Part shown: positions 27,441-36,964 of the stretch, piece after piece
How the letters are laid out: every line of letters starts with the position of its first letter
Position numbering within the stretch: position 1 is the stretch's first letter
Source: Novosphingobium acidiphilum DSM 19966
GTDB taxonomy: Bacteria; Pseudomonadota; Alphaproteobacteria; Sphingomonadales; Sphingomonadaceae
DNA: 64,000 nt
Reading direction: 5' to 3'
Assembly (NCBI RefSeq): GCF_000429005.1
Contig: NZ_AUBA01000002.1
Coordinates: forward strand, 236,323 to 300,322
The notes under the pieces: generated by a model
What the model saw: the letters and a program-made list of their open reading frames with translations, nothing else
What the model was told of the DNA's origin: nothing
The model's database searches: none
Translations under genes and position numbers: made by a program

Positions 27441-27531
27441 TGGCGGAGCGGGAGGGATTCGAACCCTCGATACGCTTTTGGCGTATACTCACTTTCCAGG
27501 CGAGCGCCTTCGACCACTCGGCCACCGCTCC
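27441..27531 (-). tRNA. tRNA-Ser (anticodon GGA)
   Basis: The minus strand from 27531 reads GGAGCGG (acceptor), GCCGAGTGGTCGAAGGC (D arm), the anticodon arm CTCGC-CTGGAAA-GTGAG with GGA at positions 34-36, a long variable arm (TACGC-CAAAA-GCGTA) typical of class II tRNA-Ser, the T arm GAGGG-TTCGAAT-CCCTC and the acceptor return CCGCTCC, discriminator G and encoded CCA. It decodes UCC and UCU. Total length is 91 bases with the CCA. Confidence 0.97.
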
Positions 27532-27608
27532 GCATGCTCTGGATGAGCGACGCGCCTAGACGCATGGCGGGGGTTTCGCAAGGGCGCAGGCGGTGGCATG
27601 GTGTGAAT

Positions 27609-28565
27609 ATGTCGAGATCAATCCATCGCTCGTTCCGCCCCGGTCTTGTGCTGTTTGCTGCGGCCCATCTGGCGCTTGTTCCCGCCACCTGCCGGGCAGA
27701 CGCCGGCGACGTGGCTTCGCCGCCCGAGATCGTGGCGGCGGCAAGACCGGGCGAATGGGTGGCGATTGCGCCGTCGGACTTGCTGGTGATGGATCTTGCC
27801 CCCGATACGGCGGGCCGCGCGCGGCGTGTGGTTATCCAGTTGCTGCCCGCGCCGGTTTCACAAGCGTGGATCGGCAATATCCGCAAACTGGCCGCGGCGC
27901 ACTGGTGGGATGGCACCAGCATCAACCGGGCGCAGGACAATTATGTGGTGCAATGGGGCGACCCCAACGGCGATGACAAGGCAAACGCAAAGCCCCTGCC
28001 GCCTGGCCTGATCGACACCAGCGAAGGCGGCTATCTGACGCCGCGCTTTGCCCTGCCCGCAGGCGCCGACACCGCGCTGGCGCAGGGCGGCGATGCCTAT
28101 GCCCCCGAAACACGGATCATTGCCGGGTGGCCGATGGGGCTGGACAAGGACCACGCGTGGCCGTTGCATTGTTATGGCATGGTTGGCGTGGGGCGGGACA
28201 ATCCACCCGATGCCGGCAGCGGCGCCGAACTGTATGTCGTGATCGGCCATGCCCCGCGGCAGCTCGATCGCAACATCGCGCTGGTCGGGCGCGTGATCGA
28301 GGGGATCGAATTTCTGTCGATCCTGCCGCGCGGCACCGCAGCGCTGGGGTTCTATACCACCGCCGGCGAACGCGTGCCGATCACGGCCATCCGCAACGGG
28401 GCCGAGGTACCCGGCCTGCCGACCTATCAGATGCTGTCCACCACCAGCGCCAGCTTCGCCGGCTATGCCGCCGCCCGTGCCAATCGGCGGGACCGGTTTT
28501 TCGTGCATCCGGCGGGCGGGGTCGACGCGTGCAACGTGCCGGTGCCGGTGCGCCGCGTGCCATGA
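27609..28565 (+). CDS. Exported cyclophilin-type peptidyl-prolyl isomerase
   Basis: The 318-residue protein has a signal peptide (residues about 10-31, ending TCRADA). It carries a divergent cyclophilin domain: VVIQLLPAPVSQAW near the start, HWWDGTSINRAQDNYVVQWGD in the position of the family's F-x-F-H-R-V region, YGMVGVGRD, SGAELYVVIGHAPRQLD and IALVGRVIEGIEFLSILPRG. It probably isomerises proline bonds in periplasmic proteins. Several catalytic positions differ from canonical cyclophilins, so activity is uncertain. The ATG at 27609 is chosen because longer readings run back into the tRNA gene. Confidence 0.82.
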   Translation: MSRSIHRSFRPGLVLFAAAHLALVPATCRADAGDVASPPEIVAAARPGEWVAIAPSDLLVMDLAPDTAGRARRVVIQLLPAPVSQAWIGNIRKLAAAHWWDGTSINRAQDNYVVQWGDPNGDDKANAKPLPPGLIDTSEGGYLTPRFALPAGADTALAQGGDAYAPETRIIAGWPMGLDKDHAWPLHCYGMVGVGRDNPPDAGSGAELYVVIGHAPRQLDRNIALVGRVIEGIEFLSILPRGTAALGFYTTAGERVPITAIRNGAEVPGLPTYQMLSTTSASFAGYAAARANRRDRFFVHPAGGVDACNVPVPVRRVP

Positions 28566-28641
28566 CAGCATGATCGTCATGGCGGTTGTGCGGCCTTAAC
28601 CGATCGATTAGGCTTGTGCTATCACCAGGGGAGATTGCCGC

Positions 28642-29802
28642 GTGGCCGCGCCTAAAATGCTGGATGGCATCCGTATCGTCGATCTGACAAGCGTGGTGTT
28701 CGGCCCTTATGCGACCGAGATCATGGCCGATCTGGGCGCGGACGTGATCAAGGTGGAAGGACCGACCGGCGATCAGTTCCGCCACGCCGGACGCCCGCGC
28801 AACACCCCCGGGATGGGCCCCTGCACGCTCAATCTCAACAAGGGCAAACGCTCGCTCGCGGTCGATCTGAAGACCGACGCGGGCAAGGCCGCGCTGACCG
28901 CGCAACTGGCCGAGGCCGACGTGTTCATCCACAATGTGCGCGGGCGCGCGATCGAACGCCTGGGCTTTGGCTATGACGCGGTGCGCGCGATCCGGCCCGA
29001 TATCATCTATGTGCATTGCGTGGGGTTCGGCTCGGGCGGCGCCTATGCCGATCTGCAGGCCTATGACGACGTGATCCAGGCGGCCACGGGCACCGCCACG
29101 CTGTTGCCGCGCGCCGACGGCAATCCGGCGCCGCGCTATTTGCCTTCGCTGATCGCCGACAAAGTGGCCGGGCTGCACGGGGCCTATGCAATCCTGGCGG
29201 CAATCGTGCACAAGCTGCGGTTTGGCGGCGGCCAGTTCGTCGAAGTGCCCATGTTCGAGACGTTTGCGCATTTCATGGCGCAAGAGCATCTGTTTGGTGG
29301 GGTGCTGGTTCCGCCGCTGGAACCGACCGGATATCCTCGCCAGATCGATCCGGCGCGCCAGCCGTTTCCGACCGCCGACGGGCATATCAGCCTGGTGCCC
29401 TATACCGATGCTGCGCTATGCAAGGTGTTTGCGCTGCTGGATGCCGATGACCTGTTGCACGACGTGCGCTTTGCCACCCCGCGCGACCGCGCTGCCAATA
29501 TCAGCCAGGCCTATGGCGAAATCGCCCGGCGCACGCCGATGCGCAGCACCGCCGAATGGGCACGTCTGTTTGCCGAACACCAGATCCCGGCGATGCCGGT
29601 GCGCGACCTGGCCGATCTGACCACCGATCCGCATCTGGTCGAGGTTGGCCTGTTCCAGCAGCGCACGCACCCGACCGAGGGCGATTATCTGCACCTGCAG
29701 GCGCCGGTCCGGTTTTCGGTCGGATCGTGCGAAACGGGTCCGGCGCCCACGATCGGGCAGGACAATGTTGCGCTTGGCGCGCCCGCGCCAACCTGGCCTT
29801 GA
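28642..29802 (+). CDS. Family III CoA-transferase (CaiB/BaiF)
   Basis: The 386-residue protein starts at GTG 28642 behind GGGGAG. It opens with LDGIRIVDLTSVVFGPYA and ADLGADVIKVEGP, the standard class III start, and has FGSGGAYADLQAYDDVIQA with the likely catalytic Asp, and the late RFSVGSCETGPAPTIGQDN. Such enzymes move CoA between organic acids. No substrate is evident. Twenty-two bases separate it from the downstream PLP enzyme, so the two may be cotranscribed. Alpha-methylacyl-CoA racemase is an alternative within the same superfamily. Confidence 0.87.
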   Translation: MAAPKMLDGIRIVDLTSVVFGPYATEIMADLGADVIKVEGPTGDQFRHAGRPRNTPGMGPCTLNLNKGKRSLAVDLKTDAGKAALTAQLAEADVFIHNVRGRAIERLGFGYDAVRAIRPDIIYVHCVGFGSGGAYADLQAYDDVIQAATGTATLLPRADGNPAPRYLPSLIADKVAGLHGAYAILAAIVHKLRFGGGQFVEVPMFETFAHFMAQEHLFGGVLVPPLEPTGYPRQIDPARQPFPTADGHISLVPYTDAALCKVFALLDADDLLHDVRFATPRDRAANISQAYGEIARRTPMRSTAEWARLFAEHQIPAMPVRDLADLTTDPHLVEVGLFQQRTHPTEGDYLHLQAPVRFSVGSCETGPAPTIGQDNVALGAPAPTWP

Positions 29803-29824
29803 TGGCCGCCTTGCCGGAGAAACT

Positions 29825-31078
29825 ATGACCCCGTTCCCCATCGACTGTGTCCGCGCACGTTTTCCCGCGATCGCCGGAACCGACCGGCCACCGGTGTTCC
29901 TGGACAATGCGGCGGGCACACAAGTGCCGCAATCGGTGATCGATGCCGTGGCGCAGGGCATGGCGCAGGGCGCGTGCAACCTGGGGGGCAAATTCGCCGG
30001 TTCGCGCCGTGCGATGGACATCTGGGATGCCGCCCACCAGGCAGGCGCCGATATCGTGGGCGCCCCGACCCCGCGCGGGGTGATCATCGGCAGCAGCATG
30101 ACCGCGCTGACGATGCATATATCGCGTTCGATCGGGCGGCTGTGCCAGCCGGGCGATGAAATCGTGCTGACGCGGATGGATCACGAAGGCGATGTTGCGC
30201 CGTGGCTGCTGATGGCGCGCGATCATGGGCTGACCGTGCGCTGGGTGTCGTTCGACACCGACAGCTGGCAGATCGAGCCCGAAGCGCTGCGCGCCGTGAT
30301 GTCGCAGCGCACGCGGCTGGTGGCCATGAATTATGCCAGCAACATGACCGGGTCGATCAACGATATGGCCGCGCTGGTGCGCGTCGTGCACGAATTCGGC
30401 GCGTTGGCCTATGTCGACGCGGTGCAATTGACCCCGCACCGCCTGCCCGATGTCGTGGCGATCGATTGCGATTTTCTGGTCTGTTCGGCCTACAAGTTCT
30501 TTGGCCCGCACATGGCGGTGCTGTGGGGCCGCGAAAGCGTGCTCGAGGGGCTAGAAGCGTACAAATGCCGCTGTTCATCCGACGAATTGCCCGAACGGTT
30601 CGAACTCGGCACGCCGCAAACCGAATTGCTGGCCGGTCTTGTCGCCACGGCCGATTACCTGGCATCGCTGGGTGATCTGGCGGGCCATACCGGCACCCGC
30701 CGCGAACGCATGCTGGGTGGATATGCCGCGTTCGGCGCGTATGAAACTGCGCTGACGCTGCGGCTGATCGAAGGCATTCTGGCCATTCCGGGCATCACCA
30801 TCCACGGCATCACCAATCCCAACCGCATCGCCCAGCGCGTACCCACCGTGTCGTTCACGCACGACCGGATTGCCACGCATGCCTTTGCGCAAGGACTGGC
30901 CGATCAGGATATCTGCGTCTGGTCGGGGCACAATTACGCGCTCGAACCCGCCCGGCAGCTGGGGCTGGACGAAGACACCGGGGTCGTGCGCCTGGCGATT
31001 GCGCATTACAACACCGGCGAAGAGATCGAGCGGACTTTGGCGGCTCTTGCGGCCGTGGCAGCAGCCGCGCGCGCCTGA
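29825..31078 (+). CDS. Cysteine-desulfurase-like PLP enzyme
   Basis: The 417-residue class V aminotransferase fold begins with VRARFPAIAGTDRPPVFLDNAAGTQ and has MDHEGDVAPWLLMARDHGL, LVAMNYASNMTGSINDM and the PLP Lys in LVCSAYKFFGPHMAVLWG. It resembles the COG0520 subgroup annotated as cysteine desulfurase-like, lacking clear sulfur-relay context (no suf or isc genes nearby), so its true substrate is unknown. The ATG at 29825 follows GGAGA by four bases. It is likely cotranscribed with the CoA-transferase. Confidence 0.83.
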   Translation: MTPFPIDCVRARFPAIAGTDRPPVFLDNAAGTQVPQSVIDAVAQGMAQGACNLGGKFAGSRRAMDIWDAAHQAGADIVGAPTPRGVIIGSSMTALTMHISRSIGRLCQPGDEIVLTRMDHEGDVAPWLLMARDHGLTVRWVSFDTDSWQIEPEALRAVMSQRTRLVAMNYASNMTGSINDMAALVRVVHEFGALAYVDAVQLTPHRLPDVVAIDCDFLVCSAYKFFGPHMAVLWGRESVLEGLEAYKCRCSSDELPERFELGTPQTELLAGLVATADYLASLGDLAGHTGTRRERMLGGYAAFGAYETALTLRLIEGILAIPGITIHGITNPNRIAQRVPTVSFTHDRIATHAFAQGLADQDICVWSGHNYALEPARQLGLDEDTGVVRLAIAHYNTGEEIERTLAALAAVAAAARA

Positions 31079-31109
31079 AACAGCGCCCTGCCGGGCCAGA
31101 TACTGGCGA

Positions 31110-33218
31110 TCAGATGCGGTCCGCCTGCGCCACCGCGTCGCTGGCGCGCAGCGCGCTGATGATGCGGGTCAGGTGGGCCAGATCGCGCACCTCCAGGTCA
31201 ACCACATACGTGTGGAACGGGTTTTCGCGCTGGGTCATTTCCAGATTGACGACGTTGGCGTGGTTTTTGCCGAAAATGCCCGCCATTTCTGCCAATGTGC
31301 CCGGGCGGTTGTACAGTTCGGCGCGCAGGCGGCCGACCGCGCCGTCGTTCGGGGTTTCCCATGACAGGTCGATCCAATCGGCATCGACGCCATTGGCCAG
31401 TTGCAGGCAATCGATCGAATGGACCTCGACGCCCATGCCGGGCCGGCGCAGCCCGACGATGCGGTCGCCCGGCACAGGGTGGCAGCACGGGGCCAGCTTG
31501 AACGCGGCGCCCGGGGTCAATCCGCGCACGGCAATTGCGCGTTGCTGCCGCGGCCAGGAATCCTGCGGCCAATCGTCACCCTGCGGCAGGTTGGCGGCAC
31601 TGCCCGGCACCAGCGCCTCCATCACTTGCCGATCGCTGACGCGGGCCTGCCCGATGGCCACCATCAATTCGTCTTCGTTGTTGAATTTCAGGCGCTTGAT
31701 TGCCTCGTTCAGCGCCTTTTTGCCGATCTTGGTGGGCAGGCGATCGACGATTTCGTCATAGAGCTTGCGGCCGATCACGGCGATATCGGCGCGTTCCTTC
31801 TGCCGTACGGCGCGGCGGATCGCGGCGCGCGCCTTGCCCGTCACGGCAAACGACAGCCACGACAATTGGGGTTCCGAAGTGCGGCTGCGGATGATTTCGA
31901 CCACATCGCCATTGATCAGCGGTGTGCGCAACGGCACATGGCGGCCATTGATCTTGGCGCCCACCGCTGCCGCACCCAGATTGGTGTGCACGGCAAACGC
32001 AAAATCCACAGGCGTGGCGCCCCGCGGCAACTGAAACAGAGCACCCTTGGGCGTAAACGCAAAGATGCGATCCTGGTACATCGCCATGCGCGTGTTTTCG
32101 AGCAGTTCCTCGGGATCGTTGCTGGCATCGAGGATTTCGACCAGATCGCGCAGCCAGCCGACCTGCCCGTCGGGCTGCAAGCCGCCCTGTTTGTAGGCCC
32201 AGTGCGCCGCCAGGCCATATTCGTTGGTCTGGTGCATTTCCTGCGTCTTGATCTGAACTTCCACGCGCATCGCGTTGTTATAGATCAGCGATGTGTGCAG
32301 GCTGCGATACCCGTTGATCTTGGGCGTCGAGATATAGTCCTTGAACCGGCCCGGGATCATCTGCCAGGTGCGGTGCAGCAGGCCCAGCGCGGCATAGCAG
32401 TCTTCGACCCGGTCGGTGACGACGCGAAACGCCATGATATCGGTAATCTGTTCGAACGACACGTGGCGTTCGGCCATCTTCTTCCAGATCGAATAGGGGT
32501 GCTTTTCTCGGCCCGCCACTTCGACCCGCAGGCCCGATTCCGCCAGCGCCTGCTTGATTTCCAGCGCGATGGCATCAACCTGGCCTTCGCCCGCGGCGCG
32601 GATCGCCTCAAGCCGGCCGGTGATCGTGGCATAGGCGTCGGGTTCCAGTTGCTGAAACGCCAGCAACTGCATTTCGCACATATATTCGTACATCCCCACG
32701 CGCTGGGCCAGCGGGGCATAGATTTCCATCGTTTCGCGCGCGATCCGACGGCGCTTGTCCTCGCTGCGGATGAAATGCAGCGTGCGCATGTTGTGCAGCC
32801 GGTCGGCCAGCTTGACCAGCAGGACGCGCAAGTCCTCGCTCATCGCCAGCAGGAACTTGCGCAGGTTTTCAGCCGCGCGCTCGTTCTCGGTCATGGTTTC
32901 GATTTTCGACAGCTTGGTCACACCATCGACCATGCGCGCCACATTGGCCCCGAACAGGCGTTCGATTTCCGCCGTCGTGGCCAGCGTATCCTCGACCGTG
33001 TCGTGCAACAGCGCGGTCATGATGGTTTCCTGATCGAGCTTCAGCTCGGTCATCAGGCCCGCCACTTCGACCGGGTGCGAAAAGTACGGGTCGCCGCTGG
33101 CGCGTTTCTGCGTGCCGTGTTTCTGCACGGTGTAGACATAGGCACGGTTGAGCATCGCCTCGTCCGCATCCGGGGCATAAGCGAGCACGCGCTCGACAAG
33201 TTCATACTGACGCAACAT
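31110..33218 (-). CDS. rsh: Bifunctional (p)ppGpp synthetase/hydrolase
   Basis: The 702-residue RelA/SpoT homologue contains in order: an HD hydrolase domain (YFSHPVEVAGLM and ALLHDTVEDT with the His-Asp and Glu-Asp metal ligands), the synthetase domain (HPYSIWKKM, INGYRSLHTSLI, VEVQIKTQEMHQTNEYG), TGS (IFAFTPKGALFQLPRGATPVDFAFAVH), a Cys/His linker (LAPCCHPVPGDRIVGL) and a C-terminal ACT domain. Both active sites appear intact, so it should make and destroy the stringent-response alarmone, as the single alphaproteobacterial Rsh does. ATG 33218 is preferred; a longer reading adds 13 unsupported residues. Confidence 0.95.
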   Translation of the reverse strand: MLRQYELVERVLAYAPDADEAMLNRAYVYTVQKHGTQKRASGDPYFSHPVEVAGLMTELKLDQETIMTALLHDTVEDTLATTAEIERLFGANVARMVDGVTKLSKIETMTENERAAENLRKFLLAMSEDLRVLLVKLADRLHNMRTLHFIRSEDKRRRIARETMEIYAPLAQRVGMYEYMCEMQLLAFQQLEPDAYATITGRLEAIRAAGEGQVDAIALEIKQALAESGLRVEVAGREKHPYSIWKKMAERHVSFEQITDIMAFRVVTDRVEDCYAALGLLHRTWQMIPGRFKDYISTPKINGYRSLHTSLIYNNAMRVEVQIKTQEMHQTNEYGLAAHWAYKQGGLQPDGQVGWLRDLVEILDASNDPEELLENTRMAMYQDRIFAFTPKGALFQLPRGATPVDFAFAVHTNLGAAAVGAKINGRHVPLRTPLINGDVVEIIRSRTSEPQLSWLSFAVTGKARAAIRRAVRQKERADIAVIGRKLYDEIVDRLPTKIGKKALNEAIKRLKFNNEDELMVAIGQARVSDRQVMEALVPGSAANLPQGDDWPQDSWPRQQRAIAVRGLTPGAAFKLAPCCHPVPGDRIVGLRRPGMGVEVHSIDCLQLANGVDADWIDLSWETPNDGAVGRLRAELYNRPGTLAEMAGIFGKNHANVVNLEMTQRENPFHTYVVDLEVRDLAHLTRIISALRASDAVAQADRI

Positions 33219-33336
33219 GGTTTTCCCACGATGGGGGCACATGTGCGCACAGGGCAAGGAAAAAGGGCCGCCCGTGCATACGATTCGTTGATCTTTTCGT
33301 GGTTAATCCATTGGCAGGATGAGCAGGGCAACGATC

Positions 33337-34587
33337 ATGGTTGCAACCACCGCGCAGCGTCAGGCCCCATGGCCTGCACGCACGCGCACCCTTGCGACCC
33401 GTGCCCACGACGCGCTGCGCGCCAATCGCTGGCCCGATCGATCGCGATTGCCGGTGCTGTCGATCTTTATCCTGATCGCCTATATGCGCATGCTGGCGCA
33501 TGTCTTTTCCGAGGCCACGGGTCATGTCGGCAGCGATTTCCTGGCGTTCTGGGGGGCCGGGCGGCTGGTCCTGGCGGGCACACCGCAAGACGCCTTCAAC
33601 CTTGCCGCCGAACACGCGGCGCAGGCGGCCAGCCACACCGGGCAGATGGTCGCCTATGTCAATCCGCCACCCTATCTGTTGCTGACCGCGCCGCTGGGAC
33701 TGATGCCCTATGGGGCGGCCTGGCTGGTCTGGGCGCTGGGCGGCTGGGCGCTGTGGTTTGCGGTATGTCGCCGGCTGTTGCCGGGTGCGCCGCTGGTGGT
33801 GCTGGCCAGTCCGGTGGCCTATCTGGCCGCATGCCATGCGCAGAACGGGTTTGTTACCGGCGCGCTGCTGGTCGGCGGCGTGATTGCGCTGGCGCGGTGC
33901 AATCGCCGCGATGACGTGATCGCCGGCGTGCTGTTCGGGGCCTTGGTGATCAAGCCGCACCTGGCGGTGCTGGTACCGCTGTGGCTGATCGCGGGCGCGC
34001 GCTGGCGCGTGCTGGCGGCCGGAGCGGCATCGGCGCTGGGGCTGTGCGTGCTGTCACTGCTGGCGTTCGGAACGCAGACCTGGGCGGCCTGGCCGCGCAG
34101 CTTCGATGTCAGCGCGGTGCTGATGGCGCAAAATGGCGGGCCGTTCTGGCTGCGCATGGCCACGCCTTATGCCCTGCTGCGCGAATGGACCAACCCCGGT
34201 GTTGCGCTGGCGGGCCAGGCGGCAATCACGCTGATGCTGGCCGTCGTGGTGTGGCGCACGACGCGCCGATCGGGCGCGAATGCCGGCACCGGCGCATTGA
34301 TGCTGGCGGCCACGGCCGTCGCATCACCGTATCTGTTCAGTTATGACTTGCCATTCCTGATCCAGCCGACGCTGTGGCTGGTGACCACGGCCCGCGCCCG
34401 GGGCTGGCGACCCTGGGAAAAACCGGCGGTGATCGGCCTGTGGCTGGCGCCGCTTGCCACGCGCGCCATGGCGCTGCCGTTGCATGCCAATCTGATGCCG
34501 TTTGCCGGGCTGCTGTTGGTGGCGATGATCGCCACCCGGCTGCGCCCCGCACAAGCGGCTAGCGGTCAATCGACAATCAGCGGGTGA
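33337..34587 (+). CDS. GT87/DUF2029 multi-pass membrane protein
   Basis: The 416-residue protein has about ten hydrophobic helices. It matches the mannosyltransferase-like GT87 family: GSDFLAFWGAGRLVLAGTP near residue 65 contains the conserved Asp expected to be catalytic, followed by YVNPPPYLLLTAPLG and FGALVIKPHLAVLVPLW. Members use polyprenyl-phosphate-linked sugars outside the cytoplasmic membrane. The acceptor is unknown. Start choice is ATG 33337 (AGGG nine bases upstream); an ATG at 33319 is also in frame. It is divergent from rsh and its 3' end overlaps the GNAT gene. Confidence 0.8.
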   Translation: MVATTAQRQAPWPARTRTLATRAHDALRANRWPDRSRLPVLSIFILIAYMRMLAHVFSEATGHVGSDFLAFWGAGRLVLAGTPQDAFNLAAEHAAQAASHTGQMVAYVNPPPYLLLTAPLGLMPYGAAWLVWALGGWALWFAVCRRLLPGAPLVVLASPVAYLAACHAQNGFVTGALLVGGVIALARCNRRDDVIAGVLFGALVIKPHLAVLVPLWLIAGARWRVLAAGAASALGLCVLSLLAFGTQTWAAWPRSFDVSAVLMAQNGGPFWLRMATPYALLREWTNPGVALAGQAAITLMLAVVVWRTTRRSGANAGTGALMLAATAVASPYLFSYDLPFLIQPTLWLVTTARARGWRPWEKPAVIGLWLAPLATRAMALPLHANLMPFAGLLLVAMIATRLRPAQAASGQSTISG

Positions 34588-35213
34588 AGCGGCGCGGCAT
34601 CGGCCGGCAACAGCCCGGCCAGACGCGGATCGCGGAACACTTCGACAAAGCGCGCGCCCGGCACAAACCCCTGCGACGCGTAGAACGAGGCCGCGCGCGC
34701 GTCGTCCAGCGTGCACGTGTGGACCCACACGCGCGACACCGGCACCGCGTCGCCGCGCGTCCAGGCGCGTTGCAGCGCTCGCCGCATCAGCCATTTGCCA
34801 AACCCCTGCCCGGTCGCTTTTGGCACAAAGCCGAAAAAGGCAATTTCGCACGCGCCGGCCACGCGGAAATCGAGCTCCAATATACCGATTTCCACGCGTG
34901 CACGGTCGGTTACAGCGTACAGTTCAACCGCCGGATGATGCAGGATGGCAACCAGCGCTGCATCGTCGAGCGCAAGGCGCGACCACCACAGCCATGGCGC
35001 ACCCACACGCTGGTACAACAAGCGATAGCGCGCCGGATCGCACCCGGACCAGCGCACCAATTGCACCGGCACATCGGGCTCTGCCACCGGGCGGCGCAGC
35101 GCCTGGGGCATTGCGCGCATTTCAAGCGCGGTGACCACCGCCGCCAGATCGCCGCGGGCCACACTGTGAAAACCATGCGCCAGTGGCGCAGCCCCGTCGT
35201 GGACAATCGCCAT
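34566..35213 (-). CDS. GNAT-family N-acetyltransferase
   Basis: The 215-residue protein has the acetyl-CoA loop in FFGFVPKATGQGFGKWLMRRAL and the C-terminal ARAASFYASQGF of GNAT enzymes. The acceptor substrate cannot be told. The ATG at 35213 is preferred over the GTG one codon earlier. It overlaps the GT87 gene tail-to-tail by 22 bases and lies 16 bases after hemF on the same strand, so it may share the hemF transcript. Confidence 0.85.
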   Translation of the reverse strand: MAIVHDGAAPLAHGFHSVARGDLAAVVTALEMRAMPQALRRPVAEPDVPVQLVRWSGCDPARYRLLYQRVGAPWLWWSRLALDDAALVAILHHPAVELYAVTDRARVEIGILELDFRVAGACEIAFFGFVPKATGQGFGKWLMRRALQRAWTRGDAVPVSRVWVHTCTLDDARAASFYASQGFVPGARFVEVFRDPRLAGLLPADAAPLHPLIVD

Positions 35214-35229
35214 CACACTGGCCCGGCGT

Positions 35230-36099
35230 TCAGGCCCACGTGGCCTCGGGCGGCAGGCTCATCAAGATGGCATCGATATTGCCCCCGGTTTTCAGACCGA
35301 ACAGCGTACCGCGGTCATAGACCAGGTTGAATTCGGCATAACGTCCGCGCCAGGCAAGCTGCTGCGCCTTGTCCGCGGCGGTCCAGTCCTGCGCCATGCG
35401 GCGGCGGACAAGGCGCGGATAGACGTCGAGAAAGGCCTGACCCACCGCGCGGGTAAAGGCAAAGTTCGCCTCGAACGCGGCCATGTCGGGGCATTCGAGA
35501 TGGTCATAGAAAATCCCGCCGACACCGCGGTGCACCTTGCGATGGGGGATATAGAAATAGTCGTCTGCCCAGGCCTTGAACCGGGGATAGTATTCCGGAT
35601 CGTGCGCGTCGCAGGCCGCCTTGTACGCGGCGTGGAAATCGGCAGTGTCCTCCGCATAAGGGATCGGCGGATTAAGATCGCCGCCGCCGCCAAACCACGC
35701 CTTGCGCGTGGTCAGAAACCGCGTGTTCATATGCACCGCGGGCACATGCGGATTGGCCATATGCGCGACCAGACTGATGCCGGTGGCGGTAAAGCCCGGG
35801 TTCTGGGCATCGGCACCGTTGATGGTGTGGGCAAAATCGGGGCTGAACGCGCCACCCACGGTGGAGACATTGACTCCGACCTTTTCGAACACTTTGCCTT
35901 TCATCAGGCCCTGCACCCCGCCGCCACCTTCGCCCTCGTTCGCATCGCGCTGCCACGGGGTATAGGCAAAGCATGCATCGCTGCCCGCCTCGCGCTCGAT
36001 CGCCTCGAACGCGGCGCAGATCTGATCGCGCAAGCTTTCGAACCACGCACGCGCACGGGCGGTGGCCTGGCTCCAGTCGGCAGGTGTCGTTTCGGTCAT
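35230..36099 (-). CDS. hemF: Oxygen-dependent coproporphyrinogen III oxidase
   Basis: The 289-residue HemF shows FAYTPWQRDANEGEGGGGVQGLM, GVNVSTVGGAFSP, TRFLTTRKAWFGGGGDLNPPIPY and the signature region FYIPHRKVHRGVGGIFYDHL with EFNLVYDRGTLFGLKTGG near the end. It converts coproporphyrinogen III to protoporphyrinogen IX using oxygen. Start ATG 36099 has GAGG six bases upstream; ATG 36105 touches that site and is unlikely. An oxygen-independent HemN is encoded at 42961-44292, so both routes exist. Confidence 0.96.
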   Translation of the reverse strand: MTETTPADWSQATARARAWFESLRDQICAAFEAIEREAGSDACFAYTPWQRDANEGEGGGGVQGLMKGKVFEKVGVNVSTVGGAFSPDFAHTINGADAQNPGFTATGISLVAHMANPHVPAVHMNTRFLTTRKAWFGGGGDLNPPIPYAEDTADFHAAYKAACDAHDPEYYPRFKAWADDYFYIPHRKVHRGVGGIFYDHLECPDMAAFEANFAFTRAVGQAFLDVYPRLVRRRMAQDWTAADKAQQLAWRGRYAEFNLVYDRGTLFGLKTGGNIDAILMSLPPEATWA

Positions 36100-36163
36100 T
36101 GGCATCCTCGGCTTTGATGCTGCCAGACTTGCCAAGCCGCAGACCATCCGGCAAGGGACAATC

Positions 36164-36880
36164 ATGGTTCCCGTTTCGTTCGCATCATTTGCCTTTCAGA
36201 CGCAGGAATTCTGCCTGGGCACCGGCGGCGATGCCGCGTGCGCGCTGTACTGGGTTGAAGAAAACGCGCTGCTGGTGGCCGACCTGCATCTGGAAAAGGC
36301 CAGTTTCTATGCGCGCACCGGCCAGATGCTGCCGCCGTATGACAGCCGCGAAACGCTGGAACGGCTGGCGCACGCGGTACGGCTGACGGGCGCGCGCCGG
36401 GTGTTCTGCCTGGGCGACAATTTTCACGATGCGGGCGGGCCCGACCGGCTCGACCCGCATGCGGCGGGCATGCTGGCCGCGCTGACCCGCGTCACCGACT
36501 GGGTGTGGATCACCGGCAACCACGATATCAAGGGCGCGGCATCGGTGGCCCCGGCCCTGCCCGGCACACACCTGATCGAAACGACCGTGGCCGGGATTGT
36601 GCTGCGCCACGAAGCCGTGCCGGGTGAAGCCAGGCCCGAACTGTCGGGCCATTTCCACCCGCGCCTGCGCGTGGGCGTGCGCGGCCGCACCATTCGCCGG
36701 CCCTGTGTGGTGGCCAGCGCGACCCGCATGGTGCTGCCCGCGTTCGGCGCGTTGACCGGGGGACTCGATGCCGATTCGCCGGCCATTCGCGCCGCGCTGG
36801 CGCCTGCCCGCACCGCCGATGCGCTGGTGCCCGCGGCAGGCCGTATCGCCCGGTTTGCGCTGTGGGGCGGGGCCGCCTGA
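36164..36880 (+). CDS. PdeM-like metallophosphoesterase
   Basis: The 238-residue calcineurin-fold enzyme contains LVADLHLEKAS, VFCLGDNFHDAGGPDRLD, WVWITGNHDIKGAA and LSGHFHPRLRV, which carry the binuclear metal ligands. The arrangement matches the ligase-associated DNA damage response nuclease PdeM group, although the usual ligase and helicase partners are not visible beside it. Start ATG 36164 has AAGG eight bases upstream. Its 5' region is divergent from hemF. Confidence 0.82.
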   Translation: MVPVSFASFAFQTQEFCLGTGGDAACALYWVEENALLVADLHLEKASFYARTGQMLPPYDSRETLERLAHAVRLTGARRVFCLGDNFHDAGGPDRLDPHAAGMLAALTRVTDWVWITGNHDIKGAASVAPALPGTHLIETTVAGIVLRHEAVPGEARPELSGHFHPRLRVGVRGRTIRRPCVVASATRMVLPAFGALTGGLDADSPAIRAALAPARTADALVPAAGRIARFALWGGAA

Positions 36881-36964
36881 CTGTCGGGGCTGAAAGTGGC
36901 CCCCACCGCCCCGATTGCTCTTTAACTGTTGGCGCGATGTGGTATGAGCGCGAACCGTAATAAC

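Noticed and set aside
27441..27531. tRNA-Ser as the attachment site of a prophage or ICE
   Set aside because: No integrase, excisionase or direct repeat of the tRNA 3' end was seen on either side, so only a weak island hypothesis is kept.
27303..27608. Apparent N-terminal extension of the cyclophilin
   Set aside because: The frame passes through the tRNA-Ser gene, giving the familiar artefact GRDSNPRYAFG. Translation more likely starts at 27609.
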